This document shows positions 29,789 through 40,530 of a stretch of 64,000 nt of DNA, one piece after another. Positions within the stretch are counted from its first letter, which is position 1. Each line of letters opens with the position of its first letter. The notes under the pieces were generated by a model that made no database searches, was not told where the DNA came from, and worked only from the letters and a program-made list of their open reading frames with translations. The stretch lies in assembly GCA_024516035.1 (NCBI GenBank), contig CM044964.1, positions 11,697,914 to 11,761,913 of the forward strand. Reading direction: 5' to 3'. This DNA comes from Bactericera cockerelli (lineage: Eukaryota > Arthropoda > Insecta > Hemiptera > Triozidae). A program made the translations under genes and the position numbers.

Positions 29789-30067
29789 CTATTCAGGTAA
29801 AGTCACACAAAGTTTTTGACCTCTCTGGATTGCTGGAGACAATCTTTGTGTGAGAAAAATACCCGGTCTCATGTCTCCTGTCACTCGGGCTAAAACGTCG
29901 CCAACTCTTCTAAAAAACTGCCTTGATGTCATGGTCCAAAAGTCTCGAACGCTAATGGTTGGAAAATATAATTCTGACTTTGGATGAAGCTGTCTGTATT
30001 TGGCGACCCTCTTTTTGTCAGCTTCTAAATATTCTAAACCGTACAGTAGAAAAGTTCTCATGAGCAA
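29789..30067 (-). mobile_element. RLE-type retrotransposon, C-terminal relic
   Basis: Encodes ...RRVGDVLARVTGDMRPGIFL then TQRLSPAIQRGQ, matching the C terminus of the RLE element at 3997-5610 (IGKKLIEKTG...QQISIATQRGN). Distinct enough to be another lineage. The catalytic core is missing. Confidence 0.6.
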
Positions 30068-30069
30068 TA

Positions 30070-30550
30070 GATTCTAGAACCATAAGATAGGCATACTCGA
30101 GATTCTATAACTATACAATAGGTACACTCGATGACCTAATATGACCCACATAGCTTGGTCCGTAGCGACAGAATCCCCAGACTCCGAGAAATGAAGACTC
30201 TAGAACCATGTTAGGTCGATTGATCGATAGCAATAAAAAACTAGAAATGTAATATTACTTCTCCATACAGTTGATAATAATTCATAAAAATTGATTAAAT
30301 TAAATTATGTAATAAAAAAATGATGGTTTTCTTTATTTCTCGTCAGAGGCAAGAAAATTTCTCATTGCTCACTCGCATAAAAATCAGGATCATAGCAAGA
30401 TTTCATTTGAATCATAAGACAAGAAGTCCTGTATGGAATATAATGGTTTCTTCTTTGATAATAATTCCGTGTCCGTGAGATAGGGACAGATACCTAAATC
30501 ACGGTGGTGAGAGGATTATATGGACGCCCAGATCCAATGTCTAGGCTCCT
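30070..30550. other. No feature recognised
   Basis: A loose reiteration of ATAGGCATACTCGA / ATAGGTACACTCGA near 30087-30132. Otherwise unassigned. Confidence 0.35.
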
Positions 30551-30552
30551 TT

Positions 30553-30818
30553 CATGTCCATTGATTCTATTTGGTTTTAACGTCCTAACTTGAGGTATAC
30601 AAGACGGGGGTTTTACCCTCCATTCGCTGGGAATCGTACCAGCTACCCACATTAACCTCACCCAGCCTGGGTAGGGCCGGAAATGCCAGCCTCACGTGTT
30701 CGGAGGGAACAGAATTTTCTATGCGAAAAGTCTGCTCTAACCGGTGATCAAACTCGGGATCTCCGGACTATGGGCAGTAGTCACAACCATTACGGCATGG
30801 AGGCTGGCTAGCTGGCAT
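30553..30818 (-). mobile_element. SINE-D, complete
   Basis: Minus strand: GCCTCCATGCCGTAATGGTT head, GAGTTTGATCACCGGTTAGA, GTTCCCTCCGAACACGTGAG, body CAGGCTGGGTGAGGTTAATG and 3' end ACGTTAAAACCAAATAGAAT. Confidence 0.85.
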
Positions 30819-31024
30819 TCTTCTTTGATGAGAAGTTGGCAAAGAAGCGACATGGCGAGAATGTAAACACCTAACTCCCAATCTCACTTCTCTACGTCTA
30901 CTGATACTTCTCCTAGTGATTAATAATTCAATTCAATATGGTGCTTAGAGTTTAGAGTGAATAGTAAAACAGTTTATCCCGTTACAATAACAATAATCTC
31001 TTTATTGGAAGCTAACCTGACCAA

Positions 31025-31205
31025 CTAACCACCAGGCGAGCTTAATGCGCAAAACATTTTCTACCACTTAACTCTTAGAATCTTATCATTATGTGGTCAC
31101 ACACTCAAATAAATGAGGAAAAATTCATGCATTAGGTGGGATTCGAATCAACGGATCCCTACGATACCTGGATTACCAGACTAGCGCGTTAACCACTTGA
31201 CGAAA
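31025..31205 (-). mobile_element. SINE-C, near complete
   Basis: Minus strand: GTCAAGTGGTTAACGCGCTA, GTCTGGTAATCCAGGTATCG, GTTGATTCGAATCCCACC, body and 3' end AGCTCGCCTGGTGGTT. Confidence 0.85.
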
Positions 31206-31227
31206 TATTGCCTTATTTCTACTGCCC

Positions 31228-31366
31228 GATTAGTACGAGTGGTTGAGGCTCTGGTCTGGTAATCCAAATAGCTCAAAGCATTTTTTACCACCTAACCCTC
31301 AGAATCTTATCATTATTTGGTCACACTCAAATAAATTACGAAAATCCAAGCATTGCGTGGTATACG
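31228..31366. mobile_element. Rearranged SINE-C: plus head joined to minus body
   Basis: GAGTGGTTGAGGCTCTGGTC then TGGTAATCC is a plus-strand SINE-C head. It switches at about 31262 to AGCTCAAAGCATTTTTTACC, which is SINE-C body in minus orientation. Confidence 0.6.
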
Positions 31367-31424
31367 GTACACAAATCCGCGAGCTAGATTGTTTATCTTT
31401 TTATTACAAGTCTAGGGCCGCTAC

Positions 31425-31512
31425 CACATCGACCAACAATTACACTGGCTCGCGCGTTCAGCGAAACCAGACATTGGGTGACTATTCGAATTTGAACATT
31501 CGTGATGGATAG
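31425..31512 (+). mobile_element. Possible decayed 5S-SINE fragment
   Basis: TTGGGTGACTATTCGAATTT and GAACATTCGTGATGG match the end of the 5S head (GGGTGACCATTCAAATT...CGTGACGC). Weak. Confidence 0.3.
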
Positions 31513-32545
31513 ATTTTTCTGTCTGCCGCCGCCACCACTGCAAAGCTTACTCTACACCAACATGGCCAGAGGAAGCAGCGGTAGAATGATGATGGAAGAA
31601 ACAGAGAATAGAAGTAGAGAGAGAAGCAAGTAAGAGAATCATTTGTCATTCTAATGATTCCAAATGGAACAATGGAAAAGAATAAGAGAGAGAGAAAGGA
31701 ACATGGGAAATGATCTAATGATATTAATAACATCCATGTTATTGTGTCTCTACCTACAGAAAACATAATGGGATTCACCTTTCGAGCTTTTTTTCATGGT
31801 GGATAAAAAAAAGAGTGCTCCATTGCTCTGAGCGTCTTACGCCTCTCGATTCATTAGCGTTTTCTTCCAGAAAGTTTTACTAGGAGCGAAATAACAGACA
31901 AACTCGAGATCACAATAGTTTGGACTTGCATTAGGTTCACCATGTAAAACAATAGCAAAATTTTAGACTTAAGTTCACAGAGGTATAACAAAAACGTCTA
32001 TTAATACCACTCTTAAAATCTCTGGAGACTGGCTTTAATGGCCTAAAAAGATAATAGTAATACCCATAATAATAAAAATAGGAATATCTCTACAAATGCT
32101 GAACCCAAAACTATTGACTTTGTGGAAAATACAATTAAGAGGGAATTAATAGACGTTTCGCCCTTAATCTCTCGGCCAAAGTGTGAAGAGACTCTCATAC
32201 AATGAAAGAGACAGTTTGGTACACCCAGAACTATGCAAGATTTCTATCTAATTCAAAATAATTTTGGTTTTACATGACACTGACAATACAAAATACTTGT
32301 AAGTCACTTGTATTTCTTTGGATTGGATCGTCCCTTTCAACTGCCAAGGTCATGTTGGTATATATATCTTTTCTTATGTAAATCATGAACACATATTCTG
32401 TTTTTAGTTACCTACCCAAAATATTTTTTTTTTTTAAATTTAACTACTCCATTTTTATCAATAGATAGAATATGTGTTGTTTTTGTTTGAACTTTTATCA
32501 CTGATGTACATGCATAATTTACTCCTTCAATTCCTTCATGACTCG
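31513..32545. other. No feature recognised
   Basis: Unassigned. ATTAATAGACGTTTCGCCCT near 32146 and GGTATAACAAAAACGTCTAT near 31982 are the reverse of the GTTTTTGTAATACC motif at 1590. Confidence 0.35.
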
Positions 32546-32548
32546 ATT

Positions 32549-32826
32549 CACTTTGTGTGCCACGTCGCTCAATATGAGCGACAGCGACTTCCCGCTGGGG
32601 CCACGTCTCTCATTTTGAGAGACACTAGACCTCTCTTTGAAGCATTGTGTCTCAGTATGGGCCACACTACTGTGTATTTTGTATTGAGAATTTGAAGCGT
32701 GGCCTCCTGAGGATGATCAGAGTGTGCTTGGTTTTCACCTATCTAGTTTTGAAGCATATTGAGAGACAATCCTTTGTATCGTGGCCCCAGGGGAAAATCA
32801 CGATTTTGGGCTTGGCGCACAAAGTG
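32549..32826. mobile_element. MITE-like element, 278 bp, with nested hairpins
   Basis: Ends CACTTTGTGTGCC and GGCGCACAAAGTG are inverted (one mismatch). Subterminal CTTCCCGCTGGGGCCACG and CGTGGCCCCAGGGGAA also pair. Local hairpins GTCGCTCAATATGAGCGAC and GTCTCTCATTTTGAGAGAC follow each other. No clear target duplication. Confidence 0.65.
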
Positions 32827-32834
32827 TTAAATGA

Positions 32835-33240
32835 TATACTCGTAGGTAATATGTGTGCCCCTATAACTTGGTTTTAATAATCTTAACCACTCAAAACTAT
32901 ACATATTTATATAATTTCGAGCAAAGAAGACCTTAGATTTCATTAAAAAATATTATTCTGTATACTGAACTTATTTAAATAAACTGCGGTAGTTTATTTA
33001 ATAAAGGTAATATCTTACACACATGAAGCTCATCACAAGCATGTATACTCACATCAAGTGTGCTTGTAGATGTTTTGATTATTTCTTTATTAAGTTTTTC
33101 ATTAATTAACACACTCATGAATCTCATTACGCCATTGTTATCAGTGGAGGTGTTGATTATTTATCACAAAGATTCTTTTATATTAAAAATGCATATTAAT
33201 AATTTATTATTCTTAATGTAACCTCATTGTTGTCATTTTC
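32835..33240. other. No feature recognised
   Basis: AT-rich. No family or frame. Confidence 0.35.
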
Positions 33241-33700
33241 TTAATTGTTGTTGGGTTTTTTTGTTCTATTAATATTTTTGATATTGCTGCTGTTGTTGTA
33301 GTTGTTACCGTTGCTGTTTTTTCTCTTCTTATGAATATGATTTTCATTATTAAGTATTACACACGCTTTTAATATGTGTTTAATGGTGCCATTGTTTATT
33401 GTAATTACACTCCCTGAACATGGCCAGGTATGGGGTCTCTTTCTTGATGGGTTTCTGGCTGATGCATAAGGTGATGCTGTTGTTTTCAATAACAATAGCG
33501 TCCTCATAGCTGTGTGTGTTCGCGTTATCTTCTTCATATGGTTCTTACGAAGTAGGTTAATTAAAGTGAAGATGTTATTATTATTGATGTCTGTGTTGTT
33601 GTTGTTGCTGTTGTTTTGATTCATTATTCTTGTTATTGTTGTTGTGGCAAGTGGCAAGGGCGTAGCCAAAGTGGAAACAAGGAGGAGCAAAGCCTCTGCA
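33241..33700. repeat. Degenerate GTT/GCTGTTGTT-rich tract
   Basis: Repeated TTGTTGTTG and TTGCTGTTG motifs at 33241-33320 and 33590-33650. The minus frame is Asn-rich and not credible as a gene. Confidence 0.5.
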
Positions 33701-34240
33701 CATGAATTATAAGTTCTGTACTATTCCATATTTTCTTTATTACAATTAAAATTACTTCCTTTCTTCGCACCAACAATCTTAATAAATAAAATGTACACAC
33801 GTGTCATAAGCACATAATACTGATGACTGATCTCTTAATCTCTCTAAAAAAAAAAAAAAAACCTATCAAATGAAGCAAAGTATTAAGAAAGAAAGAAAAT
33901 ACCATTGAGAGTACCCCTAGCTAGTACATATTAACCAGCTAGAGAAAAAAGAGGAACCCTTAGCAAGAATTAAGAAGCACTTCCTATCAGACCTAAGACC
34001 CATAAACACACGACAAAGACACACGCGATATGTTAAAAGACTAATTATCACATGTGCTATATGCGCACCGCCCTCCCAACACAACCCATAATCCACCCAT
34101 CATCACCTCCCAGAATATTCCAATACCCATTACCCATCCATCATGGCACCTATACTCGAAACCTGGCTACACTTTGAACTCTAAGGGATGACAGTTTTGC
34201 CGTATTTAAAAACAGATGTGTCACTAACGTAGGATACTAT
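33701..34240. other. No feature recognised
   Basis: A run of A (about 33846-33861). The rest is unassigned. Confidence 0.35.
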
Positions 34241-34242
34241 GT

Positions 34243-34532
34243 ATACTGTAAAACTGGTTAAGCACTCGCTTGCCATGCGGAAGGTCCCGGGTTCGATCCC
34301 CGGTGCCGACAAAAATTGTATTCTTGATTTGGTTACAATTGTTTGTAAGGGATACCTTCCGGTGCGCTCGTGTTGACCCAGCACCTAATTGGGAAGTATT
34401 GTGTCACTTCTCGCCCATCAGAGGGGAGGCATACTACGGGATGGGCAGGATACAACACAGACCACAAGCGTCTACAGTAGCTCCTGTTTCATGGCTACGA
34501 AATAAAAACGGCTGTGAAACACTCATCTTTTA
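34243..34532 (+). mobile_element. SINE-E, full length, tRNA-Gly(GCC)-like head
   Basis: GGTTAAGCACTCGCTTGCCA then TGCGGAAGGTCCCGGGTTCG and ATCCCCGGTGCCGACA follow tRNA-Gly(GCC) closely in the anticodon and T arms. Body includes TGACCCAGCACCTAATTGGG and GGATGGGCAGGATACAACAC, ending GGCTGTGAAACACTCATC and A-rich DNA. Confidence 0.85.
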
Positions 34533-34794
34533 AAAAAAACCTAAACATAATTACAAATGAACAAATTTTACCGTAAACTTAACAACTGGTCATTAAAGTT
34601 TATGATTAAAGCTGTCCGTTATCTACTTTTTCCAAGATATTTCAAATTGACAGTCACTAGTCGTTTGGAGCATAAAGAATTATCTTTCAGTCATTTTTTG
34701 CTAGATCATACATATGCAGTCTTAAGCTAAACCTCTCTAAATAGAAAAAGAACATACAAATCTCTTGGAATCTATGTTTTTTTTAATTGTAGAA

Positions 34795-34970
34795 TAATAG
34801 GAGATAGAAGACCAAGGGAAGAGAGTAAGTGGTAGACCAAAGAAGATAATGATGAAAAAACTGCTGTCCAAGATCAACGTAAGAAGAGGTTGATGGAGTC
34901 CACACCAGACTGGAAGACTGACTCAAAACGCTGACCCTGCATAAGAGGGGTAAGGCGGAGAAGAACAGTA
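34795..34970 (+). mobile_element. Possible LINE 3'-end relic
   Basis: CTGACTCAAAACGCTGACCC then TGCATAAG decodes to LTQNADPA-stop, a common end of RTE-type ORFs. The preceding frame is broken. Low confidence. Confidence 0.35.
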
Positions 34971-35069
34971 GTAGGAGGTACAAATGGTACCTACTCTTAG
35001 CTAAATCAATCTCTTAGTGATTACCCACCCACCAAAAAAAAAATCCAGTTATTTCTTGGAACAGATCAT

Positions 35070-35182
35070 TTAGTGGTCCATACTACGGGATGGGCAAGCT
35101 ACAACACCGATCACAAGCGTGTACAGTAGCTCCTCTTTCATGGCTACGAAATAAAAAAGGCTGTGAAACACTCATCACAAGA
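35070..35182 (+). mobile_element. SINE-E 3' part
   Basis: CATACTACGGGATGGGCAAG, GTACAGTAGCTCCTCTTTCA and GGCTGTGAAACACTCATCA match 34435-34532. Confidence 0.8.
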
Positions 35183-35189
35183 TACAGAG

Positions 35190-35840
35190 TGTCGATAAAA
35201 ACTGTCTCCTCTAGTCCCCACCAGTGTAGAACCCAGAACCAGATGGTGTTCCCTATTCTCACCTACTCCTCGGGCCCCGGTAATTAGATTAGGAAAGATT
35301 AGAGGCGTGCCCAACCCAATTAGAGAAACACTGGAAAGGTCTGAACCAGATGTACAGAAAAAAAAACAAAAATTTCACTAATTTTTATTACCAATTCTCC
35401 GGGTTCTTTCTAGGCTTCATCCAGTCCTTCTGTTATTTCGGGAAATGGTTTATTGTTCTTCTTTAATTTAAATTAATTCGATTTCATCACCTTTTGTTGG
35501 ATTCCATTTGAACTGTTATTTTTTTATTTTTCAATACGAGTTCTTTCGGTTTTTTGATACGAACCATTATAATTCTGTTGAGTTCATATCTCATTGTTAT
35601 TGTTAAATTTATTGCTAGTGTTATTATTCTTAAATTGTTAAGCTTTTGCAAAATTTCGACTATAACACAATACTGTCGTTCTAGGGATATAGTACTTAAT
35701 CAATTAGTCAGCAGGACAAATTATATAATTTGTGGAAGAGTCTACTTAAATCTGGCTGGGGCTGGGGAAGGAAGGAATGTATTTTATTTTATTTTACACT
35801 TTTTTCATTAAAATCCCCTTGAAGTACAATATAATAATAA
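35190..35840. other. No feature recognised
   Basis: AT-rich, unassigned. Confidence 0.35.
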
Positions 35841-35847
35841 TAAATAA

Positions 35848-36127
35848 TGCTTTTCTTTGTGTTATTATGTCACAATTTTAGTGGGTAGCGCAGAATCATA
35901 GGACTTTACCACTTTAATATACAATATCTTGTATTATTTTTTTGCCTAAGATTCTGCCACTGGTCGCTGCTTCACATTAAAGCAGCTACTCATTTTTCCT
36001 CACGAAATATGAGTGGACCCCGAACATCCAAGTACAGAGCAGAAAAAATCCTCCCCCGCTGGGAATCGAACCCAGGTCACCATGTGTGCAATGCCTAGCG
36101 CGCTAACTCGCTCTGTCACCGTGACTA
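35848..36127 (-). mobile_element. SINE-B (B1 tail), full length
   Basis: Minus strand: GTAGTCACGGTGACAGAGCG, TTAGCGCGCTAGGCATTGCA, CTGGGTTCGATTCCCAGC, GTTCGGGGTCCACTCATA, then B1 tail to GCGCTACCCACTAAAATTGT. A good family reference copy. Confidence 0.92.
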
Positions 36128-36297
36128 CTTTGAAGTACAATATCTGTTGTACTTTTAGGGAGACACATGCGCGGATATAGCCCTCTTGTACTGGGGGGGC
36201 ACAACTACACAATATACCTAACTAGCGGGTTGCACCCGCCGTTTCGAAAGCCTATCACACACACACCCACACACACCCACACCCACCCACCCCCACC

Positions 36298-36345
<48 letters not shown>

Positions 36346-36386
36346 TGTCAATATTTTTCGTGTCACCCATCTATTTCTTGTCCTTA

Positions 36387-37002
36387 GGGCGGACCCCAAT
36401 TCCTCAGATTTCGTACCAATTGCTCCTATGTTGAAATCGGAGGTCCTAAAGATATACGCTAATTCCTCTAAAAAAAATATACCCCAAAAAAGGTGTACGC
36501 TAATTCCTCTTCTAAAAAACTAGAACATTTTTTTCATTTTTATCAAAAATTCTTGTTTTTATTTAATTTATTTCAATAGTAAATAGTAATAATTCAATAG
36601 TAATTTATTTTTGCCAATTTTATTTCTTCATTTTACTGTAATTTTGTTAATTCTCCTCGCTAGGTAAAATACAATGAAGGCCATGCCTTGGGTTAATAGT
36701 AGGGCTAGGTAAAATACAATGAAGGACATGCCTTGGGTTTACAGGAGGGTTAGGTAAAATACAATGAAGGCCATGCCTTGGGTTTATAGTAGGGTTAGGT
36801 TAAATACAATGAAGGCCATGCCTTGGGTTTATAGGAGGGCTAGGTAAAATACAATGAAATTCACATGAACAAGTTTATCTACCTGACCACAGTAATCGGA
36901 GGAATTGACCATACACTCCTCGTGTACCCAAAATCAACCGAGGAGGAATTAGAGTTCGGAGCAATTAGAGAGTCATTAAATCGGAGGAATTCACATACGT
37001 CC
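36387..37002. mobile_element. 616-bp insertion with 45-bp satellite and AATTCCTC-rich ends
   Basis: Copy 1 of the host element supplies the empty site (GTCCTTACTGGAGCTC at about 28138). The insertion starts GGGCGGACCCCAATTCCTC and ends GGAATTCACATACGTCC. The motif AATTCCTC occurs at least three times at the left and inverted (GAGGAATT) at the right. The centre has four full 45-bp units (TAGGTAAAATACAATGAAGG starts at 36661, 36706, 36751, 36796, 36841). No target duplication. Confidence 0.8.
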
Positions 37003-37464
37003 CTGGAGCTCAAGAATGGCTCATCAGAATTTCGCGATCAATATGTCAAATGAATACTCCAACCCTTGCAAAAACACTCTCCCTTTGAGTTGATAGTTCG
37101 TCACCACATATTTCGAGAAAAAATGTCATTCAGGTCAAAAAACGTAAATACTTTTTGTTTACCCCTCCATTTTATGTCCTTACTCAACGTAGCTCAAGAA
37201 CGGCTCATCAGAATTTCGTGATTGATGTCTCAAATGAAAACTTGAACCCTAGCTTAAAACTTTCTCTTTATCAACTCAATACGCCGCCGCCGTGGCGCAG
37301 CGCCGTCACGACAAATTTAAAAAAAAATGTCATTTTTTGTGTCACCCATCCATTTTTTGTTCTTACCACGTGTAGCTGAACCCTAGGGATATATTTCCTG
37401 ATCCAAATGGACCTATAGGTTTCTCGGACAATCTGTGTGGATTTGACAACTTTATTATTTAGTT

Positions 37465-38040
37465 ATTTCTTATTGTTCTTAGAATTGGGAATTATTTTGG
37501 GCCCCGTGCCCCCCTACCTTATTGAGATCTTTTTTTTTGTTGCGGGATTAGTCTTAGAATTGGGATTTATTTTGGGTCCGGTGCCCCCCTAACTTATTGA
37601 GATCTTTTTTTTGCGGGATTAGTCTTAGAATTGGGAATTATTTTGGGTCCCGTGCCCCCCTAACTTATTGAGATCTTTTTTTGTGGGATTAGTCTTAGAA
37701 TTGGGAATTATTTTGGGGCCCGTGCCCCCCTAATATATTGAAATTTTTTTTTTTGCGGGATTATTCTTCGAATTGGGAATTATTTTGGGCCCCGTGCCCC
37801 CCTAACTTATTGAGATATTTTTTTGCGGGATTAGTCTTAGAATTGGGAATTATTTTGGGCCCCGTGCCCCCCTAACTTATTGAGATTTTTTTTTTCGGGA
37901 TTAGTCTTAGAATTGGGAATTATTTTGGGGCCCGTGCCCCCCTAACTTATTGAGATCTTTTTTTTGCGGGATTAGTCTTAGAATTGGGAATTATTTTGGG
38001 ACCCGTGCCCCCCTTACTCATTGAGATTTTTTTTCGGGAT
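37465..38040. repeat. Minisatellite inside CATG copy 2
   Basis: About eight units of the same GGGAATTATTTTGGG...CCCCCCTAACTTATTGAGAT repeat as at 28618-29340, with TTTTTTTGCGGGATTAG in place of ACGGGATTAG. Confidence 0.95.
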
Positions 38041-38292
38041 TAGGTATAATGAAATTTGAGAAAAACCACTTACCGAAAAAATCTGGGGGGGCACGTGCCC
38101 CCGGTGCCCCCCCCTATATCCGCGCATGGGGAGACATTTGTTTATCTGGAATTTTTCTTTTACCCAGGCTGGTTGAGATTGAGAGACATAGTACTTATAT
38201 TAGAAATTAGTACTCTCAGTAAAGTTCGTAAAATTGAAGGAACTGACAGAATAATCCTGTTCATTATTGTTTTTATTTAGTTAAAGACGATT

Positions 38293-38395
38293 GTTTCACA
38301 GCTTTTTTTTAATATCAGCCATGAAATAGCAGTAGCAGTTACGCAGTATGCCTCCCCTCTGATGGGCAACAGTACTTCCCATTTAGGTGCTTGGG
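38293..38395 (-). mobile_element. SINE-E middle/3' fragment
   Basis: Minus strand: CACCTAAATGGGAAGTACTG, CATCAGAGGGGAGGCATACT and a diverged 3' part ending AGCTGTGAAAC. Confidence 0.7.
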
Positions 38396-39605
38396 CAGCA
38401 ATCATTATTACAAGTGTAGGGATTTAAATAAAATGATGGAAATTCATCAACTAGTCAACCCAAGTGATGGAGACAATGTTGAACTTGAAACACAATTGAA
38501 GAACCTACTCAAACAAATGACAAGAGAATTATTGTGCTGGAAATGTTTGAAATACATGATGGTCCTGTTGTCCTGGCTGTTGTTGATTGTGATTAGATAC
38601 GGGTGGTAGTTTAATTGAATGACGGGGGGCGGCTCAGGCTGGGGAGGCCTGTGAGTGAACTTGGGATGGCCAGAAGGAGAAGGAAATTAGATAATATATA
38701 CGAGTATGCCTCTATTGTACATGGTACTAAGACTTGGGTTCTCTGAGCTCCAGATATTCAGGATTACCAGGACAGCTGTTTTAGCCTTGTAAACTTAATG
38801 AAAATTGTATCCAAAATGGAAGGTATTCACGATCTCTTAGAGCAAGCTAGTGAATCATACATGCTTTTTCTGTTTGTATTCCCAAAGAAAAACTTCATAA
38901 TAAAATAACTTTTTTTGTCAGTAAACATTTTGAATTTTACTATAGTAACTGTCCTTGAGACAAATGCTACCATGAAATAAATATTGCAACATCAAAGCGC
39001 GTCTTAAAACACACCGTCAGCGTCGACTTGACAGCCCAAACATGAGTTAGTTTTTGTAATATCCGACCGTCACTTCACTCATCACATGTCAGAGAAAATT
39101 TCCTCGACACGTATCGTGGGAAATTTTCCCATGACTCACAATTATTAGAAAGAGTTCCCAGAGCCTTCTAAACCTCAGCCGCCCGGTCCCAAGTGACGCC
39201 TGTTCAGTTATCCATTACCAATTTGGAAAACAAAATCTCCAGGTGGTCCGAAAACAGAGAGAGAATTCTAAAAAAAAATACTAGAAGGAAAAGAAAGACT
39301 ACAAGAGAGCAATGTTTTCCATTTCCCTGGAAATGGAAAAATGAAATGCTGGCTGCGTTCCTCGGAAACAGAATGGAACAAAGACAATGAAACACATTTA
39401 TCATTCAACAACGGAATTCCGGATTCTTCTTCACTCTCAGCTTTGTCTTAGGATATGAAGAATAGATGTGAAGAATAGATTTTGAAGGACAAGTTTTATT
39501 CTATCAAGGATAGAAATCGGAGTGATAGATGCTTGAATTTGTATGGGTAATCAAAGTCGATGTGACTGGTGTAAAAAAAAATAGAATGATGGAGGATCTA
39601 ACGAG
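38396..39605. other. No feature recognised
   Basis: Largest featureless stretch on this side. Contains a palindromic GGAAATTTTCC-type patch near 39090-39130. The frames of about 65 codons on both strands at 39193-39404 are shadows of each other with no domain. Confidence 0.35.
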
Positions 39606-39607
39606 CT

Positions 39608-39708
39608 ACACAAAAGGGTTGGGTGGATGAGATTGCCATAGACATTAATTTCTTTTCATAACTTGTTTGTATTTTTTACTTCTTAAAAAGTATTCAATAA
39701 CAATAATA
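39608..39708 (+). mobile_element. LINE 3'-end fragment
   Basis: AAAGGGTTGGGTGGATGAGA, TTGCCATAGAC, then T-rich DNA and an AATAATAATAATA end. Confidence 0.6.
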
Positions 39709-40004
39709 ATAATACGATCTGCAACTTAAAATGAGCTTTTGCTAAAAATTGCTCTGATTTAAGTGATTTTTTTGGCTGAAACTGCCCAGAAGTTATTTTG
39801 TCGGTACTTATCATCTCAACACTTTCAAGTGGTTTTGAGGAAAAGAGTCAGCAGAAACGCTGATTTAGCTTAAGAATATGTGCTTTTGAAGAAAGCTAGA
39901 AAATGAAGTATTCTACTTGCAATACATTAAAGAGAATAGAAAGTAAAAATAATTTTACTATTAGAAAATTTTCCGCAAAACTCAATTTCCTTTTGTCTTT
40001 GAGG

Positions 40005-40058
40005 TAATGGAAAGTATCGCACCACCTAATACTTTCTATCACTTAATTTTGCCTTGTA
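40005..40058. repeat. Hairpin repeat, inverted relative of 18400-18446
   Basis: GGTAATGGAAAGTATCGCAC then CACCTAATACTTTCTATCAC; GGAAAGTAT and ATACTTTCT pair. Confidence 0.6.
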
Positions 40059-40094
40059 TTATATGCCTCTGTTTTTTTTTAGTATTATATGAAT

Positions 40095-40362
40095 GTCGTC
40101 ACAGTGGCCGAGTGATGTAGCTCGCTAGACATTGTACACATGGTGACCTGGGTTCAATCTCCAGCGGGGCAGGAATTTTCTACTTGGATGTTCGGGGTCC
40201 ACTGATACCTCGTGAGGAAAAAGTGAGTAGCTGCTTTGATGTGAGCAACGACCAGTGGCGGAATCATAGGCAAAAACAAAATATTGTATATTCAAGTGGT
40301 AAAAAATCCTATGATTCTCCGCTACTTACTAAAATTGTGACTTATTAACACACAAAAAAAAT
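40095..40362 (+). mobile_element. SINE-B (B1 tail), full length
   Basis: GTCGTCACAGTGGCCGAGTG head, GACCTGGGTTCAATCTCCAG box B, GTTCGGGGTCCACTGATACC body, tail TCCGCTACTTACTAAAATTG. Ends in A-rich sequence. Confidence 0.9.
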
Positions 40363-40429
40363 CATTTTTATTATTACTTTCTATCACTTAATATTATAGA
40401 AAGTAATAATAATAATAATAATATCGTCT

Positions 40430-40530
40430 TATATATACTGTCCGATTAAGACTATTAAAGTCCCATTATTCCAGCAGTAAGTCCAAGACATATTATTATG
40501 TGGTAAAAATCCCAAATGGGAGGATAACTA
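40430..40530 (-). mobile_element. SINE-F tail
   Basis: Minus strand: AGTTATCCTCCCATTTGGGA, TTTTTACCACATAATAATAT, then GGACTTACTGCTGGAATAAT. Confidence 0.8.

Larger units (their letters stand above)
36166..38128. mobile_element. TIR transposon 'CATG' copy 2, 1963 bp, carrying a nested insertion
   Basis: Same 15-bp inverted ends as copy 1, flanked by a perfect 8-bp GGGAGACA duplication (36158-36165 and 38129-38136). The captured Helitron end is better preserved here: CTAGCGGGTTGCACCCGCC keeps its hairpin. Order: Helitron piece with CA tract, insertion at 36387-37002, two 181-bp repeats, about eight minisatellite units (37465-38040), G/C-rich right end. Confidence 0.93.
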
